From assembly GCA_965370555.1 (NCBI GenBank), contig CBDUVB010000038.1, positions 1 through 17,263 on the forward strand: a stretch of 17,263 nucleotides of DNA, written 5' to 3'. The translations under genes and the position numbers were made by a program. The stretch's first letter is position 1. Every line of letters begins with the position of its first letter. This DNA comes from JAJOKK01 sp965370555. Lineage in GTDB: Bacteria > Bipolaricaulota > Bipolaricaulia > UBA7950 > UBA9294. The notes under the pieces are model-generated. The model saw nothing but the letters and a program-made list of their open reading frames with translations. It was not told where the DNA came from and searched no databases. Shown one piece after another: positions 12,783 through 17,263 of this stretch.

Positions 12783-14566
12783 AGAGAGAAAAACCGACCG
12801 GCAATAGGCTGCACAATGTCGTGACGCGAAAGGCCCTGCAAGTGTTGGCCGGGGGACGGTACTTCGATCGGGGCGAAGTCTACTTCCTCGAAAACCGTGT
12901 TCGGACGTTGCGGGAGCGCAAAGGTGTCATCCAGGCGACAGTGAACGGCACGCATCCCTATAAGATACGGATCTGGGCGGAAAAGGGGCAGCTCGTCGCC
13001 ACGTGTGATTGCCCACTGGGGGATGTCTTCTGCAAACACGTCGTGGCTGCCGGTCTGGCGTGGATTGACAGTCAAACTAATCAGACATCTCTACCTGATC
13101 ACGAAACGGGTGAGAATGAACATCCAACTCAACACGATATCTCACCCGAGTGTATCGATGAATGGTTACAGCAACAGTCTCCAGAGAACTTGGTCGCTAT
13201 TATCACGAACCACGCGGATGAAGACGACGAGTTCTATGATTCCTTGAAGATGCGGGTAGCAACCGGAGCAGAGACGGTGAATACGATTGCCTTGCGAGCG
13301 GTCATTCGCCATACCATTGACGTCGATGGTTTCGTTCCCTATCGCGAGGCCTATACATACTCCCGCGGTGTGAATCGGATCGTCCGGCAACTCCGGGAAC
13401 TGCTGAAGAGCGGGGAACAGGCACTGACCATGGCGTTGACGGAATACGCCATTGAACTTGTGGAAAGGCAACTCGAACAGATAGACGATTCCGACGGTTC
13501 GCTGGGTATGGTCATCGAAGATCTGATGGTTTTGCATCTGGACGCCTGTCGTGCCACTAAACCTGATCCAAAATTACTGGCCGAGAAGTTGTTCGACAAC
13601 GAAGTCAATGATCCGTGGGGTTTTTGGAACGATTCCTACAAACGGTACGCTGGCATTCTGAAGGAAGAGGGCAAGAAAGCATTCCGTCGACTGGCAGAGG
13701 AAGCGTGGGAAGGATTGCCTTACCTCAAGCCGGGGGAGAAGGATCCAAACCGCTATGGACGACGATGGACGCTCACAAAGATGGTGAAGGGCTTTGCCGA
13801 GAAAGACAATAACTTCGAGCGCGTCGTGGAGGTGATGGCCAAAGATCTGTCGGACTCGCATAACTTCCTCGCTATTGCAGAGCGGTGTCGCGAAGCGAGG
13901 AAATACACACTGGCGTGTGAATGGGCTGAGAAGGGCCTCGAAGCATTCCCGGATCGATCGGATTCCCGGCTACGCAAGTTCCTTGCCGAGGAGTATGTCC
14001 GTGCAAAGCGACAGGACGAGGCCGTCACTCTCATCTGGGAGAACTTCGCGGATCGTCCTATCCTCAGCACGTATCAAGACTTGTTGAAGTACTCCGGGAA
14101 GGCCAAACAGCAGCAGCATTGGCGAGAGAAGGCGTTGAAGTGGATTCAAGACGACCTTGAACGGAGAAGGAAAGAAGCGAAAAGGAGTCAATCCCGCTGG
14201 TCTTGGGAGCTGGTCGACCATTCGTTGTTGGTTGAAATCTTCCTGTGGGAGAAGAAGCTGGCTGATGCGTGGAAGGAAGCGCAGACCGGCGGATGCTCCG
14301 ATTCACTGTGGCTTAAGCTGGCAAAGGAGCGAGAGACCGAGTACCCCTCTGACGCAGTCCCCATCTATCAGCGTCTTGTAGAGCAGGAGATCCAGAAGAA
14401 AAACAACCAATCTTATCAGGAAGCCGTCGACATGATCGGTCATATTCGAAAGTTGATGCTTGGAATGGGAGAAGAAGAGGAGTTTAGGCAATACCTTGCA
14501 GAGATAGTGAAGCAGCATAAGCGGAAACGGAACTTCATCGGATACCTGGCAAGGAAGGAATGGTGA
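12779..14566 (+). CDS. SWIM zinc-finger domain protein with helical repeat C-terminus
   Basis: 595 residues from ATG 12779. The N-terminal SWIM domain (about 10-95) has the full zinc motif CxCx6CxH: C76, C78, C85, H87 (CDCPLGDVFCKH). Upstream of it, ARG-like block RKALQVLAGGRYFDRGEVYF is typical of the family's lead-in. Residues about 120-590 are acidic, Trp/Tyr-rich and alpha-helical in character, with TPR-like stretches (ARKYTLACEWAEKGLEAFP, 365-385 region). No enzyme motifs are seen. Family knowledge: SWIM domains bind DNA or proteins and occur near SWI2/SNF2 ATPases and other DNA-processing enzymes. Here the gene starts in the stop of the hsdR remnant and precedes intact hsdR, so it was probably inserted at, or recombined into, the hsdR start. 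A function in defence or as an HsdR accessory is inference. Confidence 0.85.
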   Translation: MKREKPTGNRLHNVVTRKALQVLAGGRYFDRGEVYFLENRVRTLRERKGVIQATVNGTHPYKIRIWAEKGQLVATCDCPLGDVFCKHVVAAGLAWIDSQTNQTSLPDHETGENEHPTQHDISPECIDEWLQQQSPENLVAIITNHADEDDEFYDSLKMRVATGAETVNTIALRAVIRHTIDVDGFVPYREAYTYSRGVNRIVRQLRELLKSGEQALTMALTEYAIELVERQLEQIDDSDGSLGMVIEDLMVLHLDACRATKPDPKLLAEKLFDNEVNDPWGFWNDSYKRYAGILKEEGKKAFRRLAEEAWEGLPYLKPGEKDPNRYGRRWTLTKMVKGFAEKDNNFERVVEVMAKDLSDSHNFLAIAERCREARKYTLACEWAEKGLEAFPDRSDSRLRKFLAEEYVRAKRQDEAVTLIWENFADRPILSTYQDLLKYSGKAKQQQHWREKALKWIQDDLERRRKEAKRSQSRWSWELVDHSLLVEIFLWEKKLADAWKEAQTGGCSDSLWLKLAKERETEYPSDAVPIYQRLVEQEIQKKNNQSYQEAVDMIGHIRKLMLGMGEEEEFRQYLAEIVKQHKRKRNFIGYLARKEW

Positions 14567-14576
14567 CAATCGAGAA

Positions 14577-14654
14577 ACCGTAGAGGATGCTGGGTTGCGT
14601 GAAGGTATCTGGGCATTTCGGTGTCCGCTACGTCCCTTTGTGTTCTCTGGGAGT
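14577..14654. repeat. Degenerate family A inverted pair (mini-element) between the SWIM gene and hsdR
   Basis: Left arm 14577-14605 starts accgtagaggatgc and matches the 8641 arm at 19 of 29 positions. The right arm 14625-14652, reverse-complemented, matches at about 20 of 28. The two arms are separated by a short loop with no gene, so it resembles an empty or MITE-like version of the 8641-9079 unit. The 100-bp gap has no other feature; GGGAG at 14650-14654 may be the hsdR ribosome-binding site. Confidence 0.55.
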
Positions 14655-14666
14655 GAGACAGAACAA

Positions 14667-17263
14667 ATGACCAAACTCGGAACAGAAAGCGATACGGTTC
14701 AGAACCCCCTCATCCGCTACGCGGAGGAGATCGGGTGGATGTACGTCCCTACGTCGGAAGCTCTTTCGTTGCGGAAGGGTGTAGGAGGATTGCTGTTCAG
14801 CCGTGTACTGGAAGAGAGACTCATTGATCTAAATCCAGGGTTAATCACGGCCGACAACGTCGATGAGGTGATCCGCAGGATTGAGGCCGTCCGCAACACG
14901 ATCGAGGGGAACGCGGAGATCCTCGCGTGGCTGCGTGGAGAGAAGAGCATCTATGACCAAGAAGAGAAGCGCGAACGCAATGTGACGGTCATTGATTTCG
15001 GAGGATTGAACCACGAAATACACGGAAGGCACGAAAAGGGAGGGGAAACAAAACCAGATGGTTCGCGTGTTTCGTGTGGTTCGTGGTCCCGAAATGTCTT
15101 CCACGTGACCGACGAATGGCAGTACACAAACGGGCAGGAAACTAACCGAGCGGACGTGATGTTCCTGATCAACGGGATGCCGGTCGCGATCGTAGAAACC
15201 AAGAGTGCGCAGAAGCCAAAGGGAATCGAAAAGGGGATGACCCAGATCCGGGAGTACCACCACGAGACGCCGGAGATGCTGACCGCTCCACAGGTATTCG
15301 ACATCACTAACCTTCTCGATTTCTACTACGGGGCGACGTGGAACCTGGATCGGAAGAATCTGTTCAACTGGCGCGACGAGGAACCGGGAAACTACGAGAG
15401 CAAGGTCAAACGGTTCTTCGATCATCAGCGGTTCTTGACCATGCTCAAGGAATGGGTTCTCTTCTTCTACAAGGAAGACGAACTCCAGAAGACGATTCTC
15501 CGCCAGCACCAGACCCGGGCGGTGGAGAAGATCCTCGATCGATGCGCCGACAAGGCAAAAGCAACCGGCCTGATTTGGCACACTCAAGGGTCAGGCAAGA
15601 CGTTCACCATGATAACGGCGGCCCGCCTAATCCTTCAGGACCAAGAGACGTTCGGCAAATCGACCGTGATCCTCATGATCGACCGGAACGAATTGGAGGG
15701 GCAGCTTGCCGGTTGGGTTGATCGAATACTTGGAGAGGTGTCGTCCCACAATATCAAAATCGAGCAGGCCACCAGCAAGAAGCGTCTGCGCGAACTCCTC
15801 GCCTCGGACTTCCGCGGGTTGATCGTTTCGATGATTCACAAGTTTGACGGAATCCCGAAGGGCATCAACACCCGTGAGAACGTCTTCGTCTTGGTCGACG
15901 AAGCGCACCGAACAACGGGCGGGGATCTCGGCAACTACCTCGTCGGCGCCCTCCCGAACGCCACGCTGATTGGGTTTACGGGCACGCCGATCGACAAGAC
16001 GGCGTATGGAAAGGGAACGTTCAAGATTTTCGGCAAGGAGGACGAGCACGGTTACCTCGACAAGTATCCCATTGTGGAGTCGATCGAGGATGGCACGACG
16101 GTCCCACTGAAATACACACTTGCTCCCAATGAGATCAGGGTTCCACGCCAACAGCTCGAAGAGGAGTTCCTGAATCTGGCGGAGGCCGAGGGGATCAGCG
16201 ACGTAGACGAGTTGAACAAGATCCTTGATCACGCGATGCGCCTGAAGACGTTCCTGAAATCGGGGGATCGGGTCGAGAAGGTTGCGGCATTCGTTGCGAG
16301 GCATTTTCGGGAGAATATTGAGCCCCTCGGATATAAGGCGTTTCTGGTGGCGGTGGACCGTGAGGCGTGCGCGCTGTACAAGGAGGCGCTGGACAAGATC
16401 CTCCCACCTGAATACTCCCTTCCGATCTACACATCTGCACAACACGACAGCGAGAAATACCCCCTCGTGTATCGTCATCAGGTGAGCCTGGATGCGGAGA
16501 AGAAGGCGCGCAAGCTGTTCCCGAAGCCGGATACGTTGCCGAAGCTCTTCATCGTTACCGACAAGCTCCTCACTGGCTTCGATGCGCCTGTTCTCTACTG
16601 TATGTACCTCGACAAGCCGATGCGGGATCATGTGCTACTCCAGGCCATCGCGCGGGTCAATCGTCCCTATGAACCCGACGAAGAGAGTCAAAAGCCTTGT
16701 GGGCTTGTGGTCGACTTTGTCGGGATCTTTGAAAAGCTTGAGAAGGCGTTGGCGTTCGATTCGGACGTCGTCAGTGGCGTCATCGAGGACCTGAATCTTC
16801 TTCTGGAGAAGTTCAAAGAGATGATGAACGGCCCGGCGCAAGGATACATTGCCCTGGGCAGAGGACTCATTGACGACAAAAACGTCGAGACGGCAATCGA
16901 GGCATTTACTGATCAGGACAAGCGGGAGGCGTTCTATCGGGTTTACAAGCAGATCGAAACGCTCTACGAGATCCTTTCGCCTTCGCCTGAGTTACGGGAC
17001 TTCGTCGAGGACTTCGGTTCTCTCTCAATCTTGTATCGGATCATACGAAACGCCTTCAAAAAGAGGTCGGTCCTATACAGTGATGTGGCTCGCAAGACCG
17101 GACAACTGGTCAGGGAGAAGGCCGAGAGCTATGGCCTCGATATGACGCTTCCCGTGGTCAAGATCGACGAGAACACGCTTCGGGCCATCAAGGAGTCTAG
17201 TGCATCGAACAAAGCGAAGGTGATCAACCTGGTCAACGGCATTAGAAGGATCGTTATCGAAGA
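14667..17263 (+). CDS. hsdR: Type I restriction endonuclease subunit HsdR, 3' end beyond window
   Basis: ATG 14667 opens a frame without stops to the window end (865 residues; family members are about 1000, so a short C-terminus is missing). The N-terminal PD-(D/E)XK nuclease has D163 (RADVMFLINGMP) and E177-x-K179 (VETK). The SF2 translocase motor has Walker A GSGKT (308-312), DEAH 411-414 (LVDEAHRT), GFTGTP 436-441 and motif VI QAIARVNRPY (659-668). Role: ATP-driven DNA translocation and cleavage of unmodified DNA together with HsdM/HsdS. Oddity: between VIDF (108-111) and NVFHVTDEW (143-151), where relatives have only a few residues, there are about 27 extra residues (HEIHGRHEK...SWSR). 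They are encoded by an inverted repeat at 15010-15087, and the frame is preserved. A long antisense frame at 15627-16631 is only a shadow of this gene. Confidence 0.95.
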   Translation, partial: MTKLGTESDTVQNPLIRYAEEIGWMYVPTSEALSLRKGVGGLLFSRVLEERLIDLNPGLITADNVDEVIRRIEAVRNTIEGNAEILAWLRGEKSIYDQEEKRERNVTVIDFGGLNHEIHGRHEKGGETKPDGSRVSCGSWSRNVFHVTDEWQYTNGQETNRADVMFLINGMPVAIVETKSAQKPKGIEKGMTQIREYHHETPEMLTAPQVFDITNLLDFYYGATWNLDRKNLFNWRDEEPGNYESKVKRFFDHQRFLTMLKEWVLFFYKEDELQKTILRQHQTRAVEKILDRCADKAKATGLIWHTQGSGKTFTMITAARLILQDQETFGKSTVILMIDRNELEGQLAGWVDRILGEVSSHNIKIEQATSKKRLRELLASDFRGLIVSMIHKFDGIPKGINTRENVFVLVDEAHRTTGGDLGNYLVGALPNATLIGFTGTPIDKTAYGKGTFKIFGKEDEHGYLDKYPIVESIEDGTTVPLKYTLAPNEIRVPRQQLEEEFLNLAEAEGISDVDELNKILDHAMRLKTFLKSGDRVEKVAAFVARHFRENIEPLGYKAFLVAVDREACALYKEALDKILPPEYSLPIYTSAQHDSEKYPLVYRHQVSLDAEKKARKLFPKPDTLPKLFIVTDKLLTGFDAPVLYCMYLDKPMRDHVLLQAIARVNRPYEPDEESQKPCGLVVDFVGIFEKLEKALAFDSDVVSGVIEDLNLLLEKFKEMMNGPAQGYIALGRGLIDDKNVETAIEAFTDQDKREAFYRVYKQIETLYEILSPSPELRDFVEDFGSLSILYRIIRNAFKKRSVLYSDVARKTGQLVREKAESYGLDMTLPVVKIDENTLRAIKESSASNKAKVINLVNGIRRIVIE
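15010..15087. repeat. Family B inverted repeat embedded in the hsdR coding sequence
   Basis: Arm 15010-15035 begins accacgaaatacacgg. The reverse complement of 15062-15087 begins accacgaaccacacg. They match over most of 26 positions, with a 26-base A/G-rich loop between. The element is about 78 bases, a multiple of three, and is read through as an extra ~27 codons in HsdR. It is similar to the family B copy at 9459-9482. Confidence 0.75.

Noticed and set aside
15627..16631. Long antisense open frame (334 codons) opposite hsdR
   Set aside because: It lies wholly within the strong hsdR frame, has no recognisable domain and no ribosome-binding context; GC-rich codon bias explains it.
1..17263. 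tRNA, rRNA, riboswitch or integrase attachment site
   Set aside because: I saw no cloverleaf-like segment, rRNA core sequence, or integrase gene in the window; subtle structures cannot be excluded by eye.

Overview
The window looks like part of a bacterial chromosome from an uncultivated anaerobe with fairly GC-rich, protein-dense DNA. The anaerobe inference rests on two tandem tungsten/molybdopterin aldehyde:ferredoxin oxidoreductase (AOR) genes and a ferredoxin-type DHOD-family protein. No rRNA, tRNA or other taxonomic marker is present, so I do not name a phylum. Every gene I can support lies on the + strand.

Region 1 (1-6648) is a tightly packed catabolic operon. It holds the 3' half of one AOR, a complete second AOR, an SsnA/AtzA-type amidohydrolase, a PreA-like flavoprotein with two [4Fe-4S] motifs, and a D-hydantoinase/dihydropyrimidinase-type hydrolase. 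Genes overlap or are separated by a few bases and have good Shine-Dalgarno sites. The combination points to anaerobic breakdown or interconversion of cyclic amides or nucleobase-like N-heterocycles, with electrons handled through ferredoxin. Two members deviate at active-site positions (a Gln for the catalytic His in the SsnA-like protein, and no NxSCPN motif in the PreA-like protein), so the substrate may not be the textbook one.

Region 2 (6649-17263) is a type I restriction-modification locus with extra genes. It has its own promoter at about 6765-6793. The order is hsdM (with an N-terminal XRE helix-turn-helix), a GxxExxY PD-(D/E)XK protein, a truncated RhuM-like gene, hsdS, an AlbA_2/Schlafen-type ATP-binding protein, a 46-codon hsdR 5' remnant, a SWIM zinc-finger protein, and hsdR (open to the window edge). 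HsdM, HsdS and HsdR together would form the methylase/nuclease complex. The AlbA_2 protein is translationally coupled to hsdS. The SWIM gene sits between a broken hsdR start and the intact hsdR.

The most unusual layer is a set of short dispersed repeats confined to region 2. Family A ('accgcagagga...acgcagagg') forms 29-bp inverted repeats (25/29 identical by eye) bounding a 439-bp unit that carries the GxxExxY gene and starts exactly after the hsdM stop. Further direct copies lie downstream of it, and a degenerate inverted pair lies just before hsdR. Family B ('ccacgaaacacacgaaaggc'-like) occurs next to a family A copy at 9459-9482. It also occurs as an inverted pair inside the hsdR coding sequence (15010-15087), where it adds about 27 in-frame codons just before the nuclease motif. 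This looks like a small mobile or palindromic element system that has repeatedly landed in this locus.
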